Below, piece by piece: positions 25,438 through 32,314 of a DNA stretch of 64,000 nt. Source of the stretch: Parelaphostrongylus tenuis (Eukaryota; Nematoda; Chromadorea; Rhabditida; Metastrongylidae); the NCBI GenBank assembly GCA_019055375.1, contig JAHQIW010003624.1, positions 124,001 to 188,000 of the forward strand. Reading direction: 5' to 3'. The position numbers and the translations under genes were made by a program. The first letter of the stretch is position 1. Every line of letters begins with the position of its first letter. The notes under the pieces were generated by a model, which saw only the letters and a program-made list of their open reading frames with translations, was not told the origin of the DNA and ran no database searches.

Positions 25438-26127
25438 GAATGTGTAAATGTATCATATACACCTACGTGCGCATATATACGATAGAAGCAATCAGACACT
25501 TCCAAAGTTAATTTGGCAGTAATGGATGGATTCAAAGCGGAAATCTGAATCCCTTAGAATCTCAACTGGAACGAAACACTGAGGACCCCTTGTATACACG
25601 TCTCGCCCAATACTATAAGTTGAACCCGTATTTCACCCTTTTCGTGGGCGCGTGCTAATCGATTGCACTAGTGAGCTGTTGTGCCATCACCGTATCTGCG
25701 ATACAAGGTATCGATTTGTCAGCAACCAACCGTCAACGGTATGGCCCGCTAACACATATCGTCACTGATCGGTTACGTCGACGGGTGCAATTGGTTAGCA
25801 CGCGCCCCCTATAAACGGTGATGTGTGGGTTCAATTTTTTCGTTTCTGTATCAAAGTTTTGCATACCACTCAGCATACTGGTATGTACTTGCAACATTAG
25901 ACTGCTAAAAACTGTTTAAAGAAAATTCCCTGCTGATCACACGGTAATTCTCGTACGTTTTCCGAGATACTGTTGGAATCATACCTGGTCAATGCAAGGA
26001 ATCGGGCTGTTTCCATGGCTGTGAACGTGGGCATCACTTCCTGAGCCCTCGTCCAGTCCATAGCGAACGGAGGCGGTGTATGAATCGTGGGAGCAATCTT
26101 GTCAAATCGCCTGAAGGCACTGCTGTT
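1..26127 (-). CDS. utx-1: KDM6/UTX-type histone H3K27 demethylase homologue, N-terminal and TPR part, 13 exons, 3' end beyond window
   Basis: The product should be a nuclear JmjC demethylase that removes H3K27 methylation within MLL/COMPASS-type complexes; the TPR half mediates protein contacts. I placed exons at 26127-25985, 22437-22368, 21166-21025, 20518-20407, 14830-14710, 14398-14258, 14160-14076, 13421-13261, 13209-13090, 13032-12899, 4073-3977, 3794-3710 and 72-1. Every internal junction has GT and AG ends and all phases join, once one extra base in the tenth exon is allowed. Diagnostic UTX blocks include [37 protein letters not shown] and [10 protein letters not shown]. The catalytic JmjC domain is not in the window. 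The start is uncertain: a Met codon lies at 26061, but the frame stays open to 26127. The introns are full of repeats. Family assignment is from remembered similarity to animal UTX proteins. Confidence 0.9.
120..330. repeat. tRNA-derived repeat, family C (degenerate copy)
   Basis: The order of motifs (ctaaccgcttttagcagtg, a cluster giving gcaggaactaaaccgacatt, a cgagagctaactaactgca box, then ccaaaccgtggacggttgg) recurs near 17.0, 25.6, 29.5, 30.0 and 63.3 kb. Those other copies show clearer tRNA-like A and B boxes. Confidence 0.5.
628..935 (-). repeat. tRNA-derived SINE, copy 1
   Basis: On the minus strand the copy reads from a tRNA-like head with an A-box-like segment (ggcgcagtgcttaaaggtg) and a B-box-like gacggttcgatc to a body with the recurring cattccaaaggccgaat block and a tail near an agagattgataaagg segment. 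At least twelve further copies in the window share this order. Confidence 0.75.
1386..2222 (-). repeat. tRNA-derived SINE, copy 2, split by a MITE
   Basis: The SINE body occupies 1386-1458 and resumes at 2005-2222. The interruption is the MITE at 1459-2004. The tRNA-like head is at the high-coordinate end. Confidence 0.75.
1459..2004. mobile_element. MITE family A, copy 1 (546 bp)
   Basis: The left end reads TATCCCTTTGCGGACGA and the right end TCGTCCGTGAGGGGATA, giving terminal inverted repeats with a few mismatches. Inside are two tandem units of about 164 bp starting with cattcgaaagc-like sequence (about 1551 and 1715). No transposase is encoded, so the element is non-autonomous. Confidence 0.75.
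2560..2636 (-). repeat. tRNA-derived SINE, head-only fragment
   Basis: Only the tRNA-like head remains: minus-strand A-box-like gtgtggcgcagtgcttagag and B-box-like ggttcgatc. Confidence 0.55.
3032..3233. mobile_element. MITE family B, copy 1 (about 200 bp)
   Basis: Terminal inverted repeats: ggaccatggatacacggcct on the left pairs with gaggccgtgggtccatggtc on the right. The interior has repeated taacaatggc and aacgcaacacgc-like words, as in the copies at 19.8, 40.5 and 44.4 kb. Confidence 0.6.
3710..3794 (-). CDS. utx-1: utx-1 exon 12
   Basis: An 85-nt exon between acceptor ctgaag and donor gtgggt. It encodes [20 protein letters not shown], matching the UTX linker block [20 protein letters not shown]. 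It starts in phase 2 and ends in phase 0. Confidence 0.85.
3977..4073 (-). CDS. utx-1: utx-1 exon 11
   Basis: A 97-nt exon between acceptor ctttcag and donor gtacgt. It encodes [14 protein letters not shown], matching the ARIKYLQAQL block that follows the UTX TPRs. Phase 1 in and phase 2 out fit the neighbours exactly. Confidence 0.8.
4142..4697. mobile_element. MITE family A, copy 2 (556 bp)
   Basis: Ends TATCCCTTTGCGGATGATA and tacgcaaagggata. Two tandem internal units start at 4238 (cattcgaaagctcaaatctc) and 4402 (cattcgatagcacaaatctc), a period of 164 bp. It lies just upstream of utx-1 exon 11. Confidence 0.75.
5039..5070. repeat. (CT)n microsatellite
   Basis: A run of ct dinucleotides with a few ttct interruptions. 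Confidence 0.9.
5517..5559 (+). ncRNA. Degenerate hammerhead-ribozyme-like motif (tandem unit 1)
   Basis: The stretch reads GUGAUGA, stem II GGC...GCC, GAA, stem III ACA-CG-UGU, then a GUC-type cleavage position at 5553. The base expected to be C3 is G (5523), which should abolish activity, and stem I is poor. Confidence 0.45.
6218..6263 (+). ncRNA. Degenerate hammerhead-ribozyme-like motif (tandem unit 2)
   Basis: Stem I is perfect (GUGCUA 6218-6223 with UAGCAC 6258-6263) and a GUC precedes the cleavage site. C3 is G as in unit 1, and stem II and the GAA region are eroded. Confidence 0.45.
7465..7561. repeat. (ATTC)n microsatellite
   Basis: Tetranucleotide cattcatt repeat with occasional variants such as catccgttcatccatcc. 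Confidence 0.95.
7700..7975. other. GC-rich, CpG-rich island inside a utx-1 intron, with a cgtc/gtcc tandem stretch
   Basis: This stretch is far richer in G and C than the surrounding AT-rich intron and contains the run gtccgtccgtccgtcc and tcggtcgtcggtcgtc. Frames open through it on both strands, but they give low-complexity peptides with no recognisable domain. Confidence 0.5.
7979..8689. mobile_element. MITE family A, copy 3 (about 711 bp, three internal units)
   Basis: Bounded by ttaacccttagcg on the left and ccgggttaa on the right. Three internal units begin near 8076, 8250 and 8410 with the cattcgaaagc-type word, one more than in the 550-bp copies. Confidence 0.65.
8868..9168 (-). repeat. 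tRNA-derived SINE, copy 3
   Basis: Tail block ggataaagctcccgg at the low-coordinate end; tRNA-like head (tggcgcagtggttagaag on minus) at the high end. Confidence 0.8.
9178..9490 (-). repeat. tRNA-derived SINE, copy 4
   Basis: Tail ggataaaagataaagctc at the low end. On the minus strand the head shows gtggcgtagtggttagaggt and the B box atggttcgacctc. Confidence 0.8.
9868..9955 (+). repeat. tRNA-like segment (family 2)
   Basis: Reads gcggtagtaaagcggtggcc, then an A-box-like actggtagcacgcgc and a B-box-like actcgagttcagc. Same family as 10612-10700 and the palindrome-arm copies. Confidence 0.45.
9985..10262 (-). repeat. tRNA-derived SINE, copy 5
   Basis: The head on the minus strand shows tgcatgtggcgcagcggtta, and the body has the tctggcctttac-type block in diverged form. 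Confidence 0.75.
10612..10700 (+). repeat. tRNA-like segment (family 2)
   Basis: gcggtggccttgatggtgta, then atggtagcttgcgc and a clear B box (cccgggttcaac). A tRNA fold looks incomplete, so this is a tRNA-derived repeat and not a gene. Confidence 0.5.
10712..11022 (-). repeat. tRNA-derived SINE, copy 6
   Basis: Full-length copy from the aaagctttcggtgttgaac tail block to the tggcgcagtggttaggggtg head on the minus strand. Confidence 0.8.
12131..12721 (+). mobile_element. Mariner relic (internally deleted, about 590 bp) in a utx-1 intron
   Basis: Terminal inverted repeats of about 43 bp: tttggcactagagcaataaa on the left mirrors tttattgctctagtgccgaa on the right. The interior encodes diverged mariner N-terminal residues: [12 protein letters not shown], then [20 protein letters not shown], the GRP motif region. 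Frames are broken and the catalytic DD34D half is absent. Confidence 0.8.
12899..13032 (-). CDS. utx-1: utx-1 exon 10 (with a one-base frameshift)
   Basis: Between acceptor cttgtag and donor gtattt. It encodes [20 protein letters not shown], then, in a shifted frame, [19 protein letters not shown], both halves of a UTX TPR. The shift is one extra base in the A5 run at 12967-12971 (T5 on the coding strand). Removing one base restores frame and the phase needed by exon 11. This could be a sequencing or assembly error or a real allele. Confidence 0.85.
13090..13209 (-). CDS. utx-1: utx-1 exon 9
   Basis: A 120-nt phase-0 exon encoding [20 protein letters not shown] and [19 protein letters not shown], the best-conserved UTX TPR block in the window. 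Acceptor ttgcag, donor gttagt. Confidence 0.95.
13261..13421 (-). CDS. utx-1: utx-1 exon 8
   Basis: A 161-nt exon, phase 1 in and 0 out, with [11 protein letters not shown] and [16 protein letters not shown], matching LGWMHHTVD and SWYFLGRCYSSIGK of UTX. Acceptor ttatgcag, donor gtgagt. Confidence 0.95.
13461..14035 (+). mobile_element. Mariner relic (internally deleted, about 575 bp) between utx-1 exons 7 and 8
   Basis: Inverted ends: ttttggcactaaagcaataa on the left mirrors ttattgctctaatgcgaaaa on the right, the same ends as the relic at 12131. Inside, broken frames give [20 protein letters not shown] and [12 protein letters not shown], the mariner helix-turn-helix and linker. Confidence 0.8.
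14076..14160 (-). CDS. utx-1: utx-1 exon 7
   Basis: An 85-nt exon, phase 0 in and 1 out, encoding [20 protein letters not shown] followed by VAAVNRQL. Acceptor aatttag, donor gttgtt. It is less conserved than its neighbours; the phases support it. Confidence 0.8.
14258..14398 (-). CDS. utx-1: utx-1 exon 6
   Basis: A 141-nt phase-0 exon encoding [20 protein letters not shown] and [12 protein letters not shown], matching the UTX TPR with QFHIAHLYE and AKEAYEQLLQTE. Acceptor tttttcag, donor gtggtt. Confidence 0.9.
14710..14830 (-). CDS. utx-1: utx-1 exon 5
   Basis: A 121-nt exon, phase 2 in and 0 out, encoding [16 protein letters not shown] and [18 protein letters not shown]. Acceptor tttttcag, donor gtgatg. 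Confidence 0.9.
15150..15220 (-). repeat. tRNA-like segment (family 2)
   Basis: On the minus strand: agcggtggcctcggtggtga, then an A-box-like stretch and a B-box-like agttcaactcccgtc. Confidence 0.45.
15840..16240 (+). pseudogene. Mariner transposase, C-terminal fragment
   Basis: The open frame 15879-16235 contains [32 protein letters not shown] and [13 protein letters not shown]. The YSPDLxPTD signature holds the third catalytic Asp of DD34D mariners. The second Asp region, normally DNA-PHVA, reads as a substituted SRQPHVA, so the fragment is unlikely to be active. The N-terminal half is missing and no terminal inverted repeats were found. Confidence 0.85.
16440..16760 (+). pseudogene. Possible second mariner fragment (N-terminal region)
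   Basis: Broken frames give [18 protein letters not shown], then [10 protein letters not shown] and SRASVEGF, which resemble the GRP linker and second helix-turn-helix of mariner transposases (the pattern TIRELAEKY...SRxTV). It follows the C-terminal fragment, which is the wrong order for a single copy, so it would be a separate insertion. Confidence 0.35.
16985..17335. repeat. tRNA-derived repeat, family C, with two opposed tRNA-like cores
   Basis: A minus-strand core at 17074-17130 (ggcgggactcgaactcgca on plus) and a plus-strand core ending in gggttcgaatcccgcgtgac (17291-17310) flank the family-specific words cagcaaccaactgttaacc and gatcggtaccgacattgaac. Confidence 0.6.
19021..19062. repeat. 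Perfect 17-bp hairpin upstream of a hammerhead-like motif
   Basis: gtggtgatggcacagtg (19021-19037) pairs with cattgtgccgtcaccac (19046-19062), with two G-U pairs and an 8-nt loop. It lies 46 nt upstream of the motif at 19108. Confidence 0.75.
19108..19156 (+). ncRNA. Type I hammerhead ribozyme, intact core
   Basis: Stem I: GGGCCA (19108-19113) with UGGCUC (19151-19156), one G-U. Core CUGACGA (19114-19120; only the variable position 7 differs from CUGAUGA). Stem II: GGAGG (19121-19125) with CCUGC (19132-19136), one mismatch. GAA at 19137-19139. Stem III: ACAC (19140-19143), a 2-nt GC loop, GUGU (19146-19149), starting with the required A-U pair. The cleavage base is A at 19150. All invariant nucleotides are present. 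The very short stem III with an almost palindromic ACACGCGUGU resembles minimal hammerheads known to work best as dimers. It sits in an intron of utx-1, antisense to the gene. Confidence 0.75.
19841..20053. mobile_element. MITE family B, copy 2
   Basis: Ends cgtggacccaaccctctg and cagagggttgggtttatggt are inverted repeats. The interior repeats ctaacaatgg and gttacatgccacacgc-like words. Confidence 0.65.
20407..20518 (-). CDS. utx-1: utx-1 exon 4
   Basis: A 112-nt exon, phase 1 in and 2 out, encoding [18 protein letters not shown] and [17 protein letters not shown], matching LSAYQRYYSLQSDYWKN and LYGLGLVYFHYNAF of UTX. Acceptor ttttaag, donor gtgggt. Confidence 0.95.
21025..21166 (-). CDS. 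utx-1: utx-1 exon 3
   Basis: A 142-nt exon, phase 0 in and 1 out, encoding [17 protein letters not shown] and [20 protein letters not shown], matching the UTX segment ending FFCQLGHFNLLLEDYPKA. Acceptor cttcag, donor gttctc. Confidence 0.9.
21220..22338. mobile_element. MITE family A, copy 4 (about 1.1 kb, possibly composite)
   Basis: The left end ttgacccttttcggacgg is mirrored by cggcaaagggttaa at the right. Internally, cattcaaaagcttaaatctc (about 21595) is inverted at gagatttaagctttcaaatg (about 22169), so this copy is foldback-like rather than a simple tandem. Confidence 0.6.
22368..22437 (-). CDS. utx-1: utx-1 exon 2
   Basis: A 70-nt exon between acceptor tttttccag and donor gtgagg. Entering in phase 2 it encodes [19 protein letters not shown], ending in phase 0. 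Conservation is weak; support comes from splice sites and phase agreement with exons 1 and 3. Confidence 0.7.
22930..23222 (-). repeat. tRNA-derived SINE, copy 7
   Basis: Body gaatgcatatctctgactta; the head on minus shows atggcgcagtggctagacgt and a B box atggttcgacc. Confidence 0.75.
24494..24658. repeat. Interstitial telomere-type repeat flanked by an inverted repeat
   Basis: Three GCCTAA units at 24614-24631 (TTAGGC on the other strand, the nematode telomere repeat), preceded by one unit in opposite orientation (24610-24615). Flanking arms ttttctagaatcctaccgc (24494-24512) and gcggcaggattctagaaaa (24640-24658) are inverted, 18 of 19 matching. Confidence 0.7.
25290..25442. repeat. AT-rich (TA)n and (ACATAT)n microsatellite
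   Basis: Long tatata and tatacgta runs. The repeated YIYI and IYIY peptides predicted here on both strands are artefacts of the dinucleotide repeat. Confidence 0.95.
25560..25920. repeat. tRNA-derived repeat, family C, inverted pair of tRNA-like cores
   Basis: A minus-strand core near 25620 (B box ggttcaac-like) and a plus-strand core at 25770-25845 (caattggttagcacgcgccc, gtgtgggttcaat) flank gcaaccaaccgtcaacggta. Confidence 0.6.
25985..26127 (-). CDS. utx-1: utx-1 exon 1 (probable; N-terminus uncertain)
   Basis: An open stretch encoding [20 protein letters not shown] and [10 protein letters not shown], ending at a strong donor (gtatga) in phase 2, which exon 2 requires. If this is the first coding exon, translation could start at the Met codon at 26061. 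If the acceptor-like cttgaag at 26128 is used, there is an earlier exon that I did not find. Confidence 0.65.
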
Positions 26128-26193
26128 CTTCAAGTGAGAAAGACAACGATTAAATCGAAATCATAATCGAAAAAGTCATTCGTCCGGAAATGG

Positions 26194-26743
26194 AGCCTTT
26201 ACGGACGGCAGCATAGTCGATACCACAAGCGGTGCGCGACTTTCGTTTTTTTCAATTGAGGATTTTTCTAGTTTGTTTCAAGAACAGACATTAGGTTTTT
26301 GTATTATTCTGATTCTCCATAATTTTCTCTACAAGCTCATAAACTTTTTGTGCGTATTATCCCTATGTGAGAGGAAAACCTCGAGTGTGAAACGTCATTT
26401 TATTTTCGCTTTGAAAGCGTATTAAGGAAATCTTCTCAAAAACCAAATTTAGTTTCGAAATCGCCGACATTTACGCTATCGGATGATTATAAGCACATAT
26501 GAAAATAAGCGACTTATAGACTTTAACCGAGCAAATAAAACAATTCGAGTGGAAACACAACTCTAATTTTGCTGGTTCAGCGTACTAAGGAGGCTTTTTG
26601 GAAAACACGCATAGAGTTGAAATCGCCAAGATTTAAGCTTTGATTTGAATATAAAAAAATCTAAACAAAAAGCTTTGCTTAGCGAAAAAAGACCTCTGAA
26701 AATGGAAGGTCAAAAAATGAGCCTCGTCGTCCACAAAGGATTA
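26194..26743. mobile_element. MITE family A, copy 5 (about 550 bp)
   Basis: Ends gcctttacggacggc and gtcgtccacaaaggatta are inverted repeats. Internal units match the other copies on the opposite strand (gaaatcgccaagatttaagc at about 26620). Confidence 0.65.
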
Positions 26744-27689
26744 ACAACGAAGGAAAACGCGAAATTTAGAAAATTTATCACCGAAATAACAAAAAAGGCG
26801 TCGAAAATTGCATAAGAAAACCCGACACGCACCGCCTTACGTTGCGACCGCCGAGTGTCGAATTCGAAATAGAGCTCGTTTTCTTTGATTAGAACGATCA
26901 TACGTAAGAAAACGATTTATTTAAGAAAACGACGCAGCCGAATTCCAAAACGATCATACTCACAAAATTGCTCGTCCGATTTGCTATTTAGCATTAAGCT
27001 TCGGTCCTTGGAAAACGTCTCCTTCCCCTTAGAATTGACGACGATTTGTAGAGTTGTGAATTGCACAAAGTTCTTCAGGATTAGGATAGTGTAAGACATT
27101 AACGAATGATCCTAATGTCAGTATTCTCTAAGTTAGAATAACTTAACTGAATTAACTTTATATAATTTGCAACGAAATATTCAAACTTACTATTACAATC
27201 GATGGCTTCATATGAATATTTCCAGGTCTTCTGAATTTATTTGACGATTATAGCCGTCGTAGTTCATTTCTTTTAGAAGATTTCTTCCAATCTATGTCAA
27301 CTCAATTATCGCCGCATTAGAGTTTTCAGAAAAAAAAATGAGGTCGACTCTAAGGCACGAGAAGCACGATGGCAGGAGCAGCCGTTCAGCGAACGCATAG
27401 TCACCGGTTCCATCAGGTCCCGATCCAGTTAGGTCTTCATCTCTCTAACATCGACGAAATCTTTCTGAGAAATGATCTCTTGACCTACAAAAACTGGCCA
27501 CTGCCTTGACGAAAACTTGAGACTGCTGTAACAGTGGTGTACGAGAATTTCAGGACTTCCATCAGAACGATGAGGCCCTTACATATCAATCGAGTTATCG
27601 AGTTCAAACTGATAACACAAAAACATTCATGAATGATTGGTATGAGGTCATGGATCGAATGAAAAGTACGGGAATTTGCAAAGTATATA
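26744..27689. other. No recognised feature
   Basis: AT-rich. A 60-residue minus frame at 26917-27099 has no recognisable domain. It might hold the utx-1 upstream region, but I see no supporting motif. Confidence 0.4.
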
Positions 27690-27985
27690 GTGTAGAGAGC
27701 GCATATGGCGCAGTGGTTAGAGGTGCCCAGCAGCACACATAACCACTAATCATTGATCGATGGTTCAATCGCGGGCTCAAGGCTCACCAACCCATCCAGT
27801 CCTCTGAGGTCGCTGAATTGGTACTCGACTTCTTTGGAATGACAGCAGCACTGAGTTGGTACATCAGTAAGCCACCGCGAGTCCCTGTAAAGACCAGACA
27901 TTCGATCACTGAACCTGAAAAGTGAACGAACGCATGGCCCCTCGAGAACTGAACCAGCTCCGGGAGCTTTATGATTTACCCTTTA
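27690..27985 (+). repeat. tRNA-derived SINE, copy 8 (plus orientation)
   Basis: The clearest head in the window: gcgcatatggcgcagtggtt, then agaggtgc and the B box gatggttcaatcg, followed by ctcaaggctcaccaacccat and the tail gctttatgatttaccctttat. Confidence 0.85.
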
Positions 27986-28261
27986 TGTGGAGCAGTAAAC
28001 GAAGAAGTATCGGTTTGTAGAGGATGTTTGTACTGTCAAACAAAAAAAATGATGTCTTAACTATGTCAGAGACGGAAGATGTCCACGAAAGCCTTGAGCT
28101 ATTCGTGATAATTCTTATAGGCACAACATGATACTTTATGAGATATACAAGTAAAGTGTAGTGTAAATATAAAGATAATCGTTTCCAGTAGAAGTTGTTC
28201 AGCACATTCTCGAGAACCTCAAAGGAGTGACAGATTCGGATAATCATGAGGATAATGAGGG

Positions 28262-28555
28262 AATCTCTCAGTGTTGATCAATCTCTAAGGAAGGCGCCAC
28301 GTATTTATCTTCAACTTCCACCTTCGTTTAAGGTGCTTGAATGCATATCTGACTTTTACAATGACTTACGATAACCTATCCTGTGTTTCGAATCAGTACT
28401 GCTCGTCCTCCCAGAGAAGTCTGGGACTAGTCTGATATTAATTCAGCAACATGGGATGGATGAATGGCTTGCTGCGCCATGAGGGCGAGATTGAACCATC
28501 CACCTTGTGTAGGATGCAAAACCCTTCGAACAACTACGCCAGATGCGCTTCTAAT
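28262..28555 (-). repeat. tRNA-derived SINE, copy 9
   Basis: Tail-proximal agtgttgatcaatctctaag at the low end; body gaatgcatatctgactttta; head degenerate (ctggcgtagttgttcg on minus). Confidence 0.75.
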
Positions 28556-29384
28556 CGGATGATTATTGGAAAATTCGAAGTGGATATACCAATCTTCTTG
28601 CTTGGTGCTCTGAATTCACTAATTAGATAATTGGATACCTGAACGGCCTGTCTTCAGTGATGACCGCGGCCTCTGCAGTTCCGTGCAATCGCCCGTCCGT
28701 AGTGATGGTGTGCTTTGAACATGAGACGTCCGATATTCTCATTAGAGGAGTCTAAACGGCATTGGGAAAGAAAATGTAATGAAGACGAGCTGATGTATTT
28801 CGACAGTATATCTCTGATAATTCGTTTGCGAGCATAGATTTCATGACGATAATCTTAATGAGAAGCGAATACAAATCCTATCTGCGGAACGATAATGGTC
28901 AGCTGCTATTACGTGTTACAAGCTACCATCAAAGCACAAGTACAGATATAGAGAAAGACTTTGGCAATGACGTTTTCTAGGGAATTTTAATGACGAGTAA
29001 TAATTAATAACAGATAAATAATGAGTAAATAATAGTAAAACAAGTAACAATAACTGCAATTAATAACAAACAAGTTAGAACAAAAAATGTGTTCCAAAAA
29101 CTTGGAACTCAAAGACGACTGGACGCCGTCTGGACGATCAATTCATCGACGACTAAGGTGATCATTTTAAAGGGTCCTGGAACGATCAGAATCTCATACC
29201 GTACAAGGGTACTTCTGTACTCGATAGTAATTATTGTGGTCGACCTGCCTGCTACCTCTTTTCCTTTAATTTTTTCTTTATGTCACCGAACTATTTCCCG
29301 AAAATGCTGAGTCCTCCTTTAGCTCATTTGATCTCTACCACTCTTTGATTTTACATACGGCTCCACATTACTGTATATTTAAAT

Positions 29385-29440
29385 ATAAATATGCACATAT
29401 ATATGTACATATATATATACATATATGTATACATATTATA
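29385..29440. repeat. AT-rich (ACATAT)n microsatellite
   Basis: Alternating acatatatat and gtacatat words. Confidence 0.85.
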
Positions 29441-29449
29441 TAATTTGCT

Positions 29450-29715
29450 ACATAGCACCGCTAAAAGTGGCCAAACAAAAGCATTTTGTTTGATCATCCA
29501 TTGTCCAATATCTGTCAGTGTGACTCTGTTCAATGTCGATATCGACTTCTCAGACCAAAATCGTTGACATTCGGCTGTTGACAGATAAATGCGTTTGTAC
29601 TTCAGATAGAGTGGTGGCAAAAAACGGGTATCAGAAGTGCAACGGGGTAGAACACCTGCTTCCGTATAGGGTGGAAATCTGGGTTCGCGTTCCGCCTAAC
29701 GCTTAAGTTTCGCAC
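29450..29715 (+). repeat. tRNA-derived repeat, family C
   Basis: The family word gctgttgacagataaatgcg (about 29573) is followed by a tRNA-like core at 29625-29705 with agtgcaacggggtagaaca and ctgggttcgcgttccgcc. Confidence 0.55.
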
Positions 29716-29959
29716 ATGTTCTCATTGAATAAATGTTACTTTCGCAAAAAACATTACTTTTGCTGTTGTTATCAAAATTATTAATCAAAATCATTGTTTT
29801 CTTATCAACAAATAATTAATGATACGATAATGTATTACAGCAAGGCCTGTACAAATGATTTCAAATATCGTCGTAGTTGCCTACAACAGCTCTGAAATTA
29901 GTTTTGTGAAAAATCCGGTTTCATTTTCTTATCAATCGGTTTCTTATCTACATATTGGT

Positions 29960-30310
29960 AATTGAAATTGCTATTCATAAATGTTGAATGATATGCAAAA
30001 CTCTGAGCATCAGGTGAGAAGCGAACCCGCATTTTCCCCTTTCCCAGAGCGCGAGCTAATCATTGAACTACCGACACTTCAATTCTAATATCACTCTTTC
30101 TGCGACACAAGGCATGATTACACAATTTATCCAATGTCTGTCAGCATAACTGGATTCAGTGCCGATATCAGCTTGTCAGGTTGAACCGTTTACTGCCGGT
30201 TGCTGAGAGATCAATGCGTTTTAACGCAAAAGAGTGATGAAAGAACAGGGGTTATCGGTAGTCCAATAGGTAGCGCGAGTCCCGGTAAAGGGTGAAAAGT
30301 GCTGAATCGG
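29960..30310. repeat. tRNA-derived repeat, family C
   Basis: A minus-strand core at about 30015-30090 (gagaagcgaacccgcatttt on plus), family words tgtctgtcagcataactgga and gttgctgagagatcaatgcg, and a plus-strand core start near 30250. Confidence 0.5.
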
Positions 30311-30451
30311 ATCCCGTCTGATTCTCCAAGTGTTGCATGTCATTTAGCATTGTTGAATTTATATCATACCATTCGTTTCGAGTGTATTCTTAGGACCACG
30401 CTTATTTCAATATACCTGATAATCAATTTTTTTAAACCATACATGTGGTCT

Positions 30452-30775
30452 GTTGTAGGGCAACTTATAGTGCGCGATACACGTGTCTCGGCCTTGACAG
30501 CCTCGTCAGTCGTGCAGTTACCCTTCGTCTTTAGCCAATCCTCTCGAGGGTGCTCCAGTCCCCCTAGTAAGAGTAGATTACGACGAACATTTTACAAGAT
30601 CCATAAAGTAAAATTATCAGTGAAATGGAAAGTGTTGTACAATCAATTGCTAATGGGTGGTATCGTCAAATATATCATGACTAAAGACAAAGGGTACTGC
30701 CCGACTGACGAGGCTGTCGAGGCCGAGGAACGTGTTTCGGACTCTAAAAGTTGCCCTATAACAAACCACATGCAT
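30452..30775. repeat. Foldback element with two opposed hammerhead-like arms
   Basis: The left arm (acagcctcgtcagtcgtgca region, 30452-30530) is inverted relative to the right arm (gcccgactgacgaggctgtc region, 30690-30775). Outer ends ttgtagggcaactta and aaagttgccctataacaa also pair. Loop about 160 bp. Confidence 0.7.
30471..30516 (-). ncRNA. Hammerhead-ribozyme-like motif, one core substitution
   Basis: On the minus strand: stem I UGCACGA with UCGCGCA (one mismatch), core CUGACGA (30509-30503), stem II GGC...GCC, then GAG where GAA is required, stem III ACA-CG-UGU and cleavage base A (30478). The single A14-to-G change should inactivate it. Confidence 0.5.
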
Positions 30776-32314
30776 AGCTCAAAAATGATTATCTAGCACG
30801 ACAGAAAGCGTCCTGCGAAAATAGGGATATTCAAGACAAATGTCTTGAGTAAGCGTTATTCTTTTCAGAAATGCGTTCACAAAAGTTCCTCTGATGATAA
30901 TTTGATTTTCTTAACAAAAAGTTTTTAAGGATCGAATGCTACATTATCTCAAAAATCTGCTTGCAATTAGAAAAAATGGAGCTGTCTTTTACTCATTAGT
31001 AGAACGTACTATGGAAATCCTTTCACACAGCAAGCTTACTACCAAAATCAGAATCTTTATGCTTGCGATTGACCATAAAACCATCAAGAAGAGAAGAGCA
31101 AATGTTAATAACAGCTGGAAATATACGCCTTTTCGCAAGGGTGTAGTTCTTTTCTTTTGAAAAAGCCAAGATTTTCAAAAGCAGCGTTTAATCTTGCTAA
31201 AATTATTTATAAAGAAGCCTCATTATTGGTATTTCACTATTTTGTCATGATGATGTTCCGCTGGAAACTTAAGAACTAACTTGATAACAAATTGCCTTTT
31301 ATAAAACTTGAAGCGCTAAGAAACGCTCAAAAAGTGAAAAAATTTATGGCACTGACGATTACTCCAATTCCCAAGAGTACCAGTCGAGTAAAGTGACGTT
31401 GGTAGTATCCCAAACGATAGAAAGTGAGCAAAATTCCATGAATACGACAGGTATTTCCATAAAGTCAACAAAAGATAAATGGGGAAAACAAGTGCAAACT
31501 CATCAGAGAATCTTATTGCCCAGGTGGAACTATAACATTTGCTATACCATAACAACCAGGTAATTTGAGATCACGTAAGTTTGAGTTTAACACACATGGA
31601 CGGCAGACGGTTAGAGTGATCACTGCATGTCGGTTTTGTTGCTAAAACAAAAAATAAAAAATAAAAAGGGCCCTAAAACAATTAAAAGTCCTTTACAAGT
31701 GATGGAGTATAATAAAAGTGCAATTAGTTATGCTTTTTCTCAGGAATCAAACGAGAATTTGTGCTACTGAGATGTGACAACTCTACCGTAAACTTTTTTT
31801 CATTGATTTTAGTTAAAACGGAGCGTGGCAACACGTTTTAAAAAGGTTGTTAGAGAGAACTTTGGGTAAATCTCCCGGTTCATATTAATTTCATTCGCTT
31901 TCAGCAAACTCTTTCAGTACTATTCTAACTACTTCTCTCTGAAGTTTCAGAGTCAGCATAGCAGCAGGGTTAGACACGTGCTCGTAAAGTGAACTATGTA
32001 GGAAATGTCCTCACTGTCCACTGATTTCCAATTTTTATGCTTAACCAGCTTATCTCAACATGGCAAAATGAGAAATACGCCGATTGCACAGTACAGCGAT
32101 TAAAAAGTCTATGGTTTTTGGAAGTGACCACAGATCTCAATAAAAGTATACGGCATTCAGATGTCTAATTTGCTTGCGTGCACAGAACCATTACGTCGTT
32201 GTGAGATTATATTAGGCTATATCTCTAATTTTCTTCTAAAGGTGCCGACAATCATAGTACGGAGGCATGCTACTTTTTTGAATTAACAACATCTGCAGAG
32301 AAAATAAGAGGCTA

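Noticed and set aside
25159..25535. YIYIYI-type open frames on both strands (also at 38.1-38.4, 46.6-46.9 and 41.8-42.0 kb)
   Set aside because: Artefacts of TA and ACATAT microsatellites.
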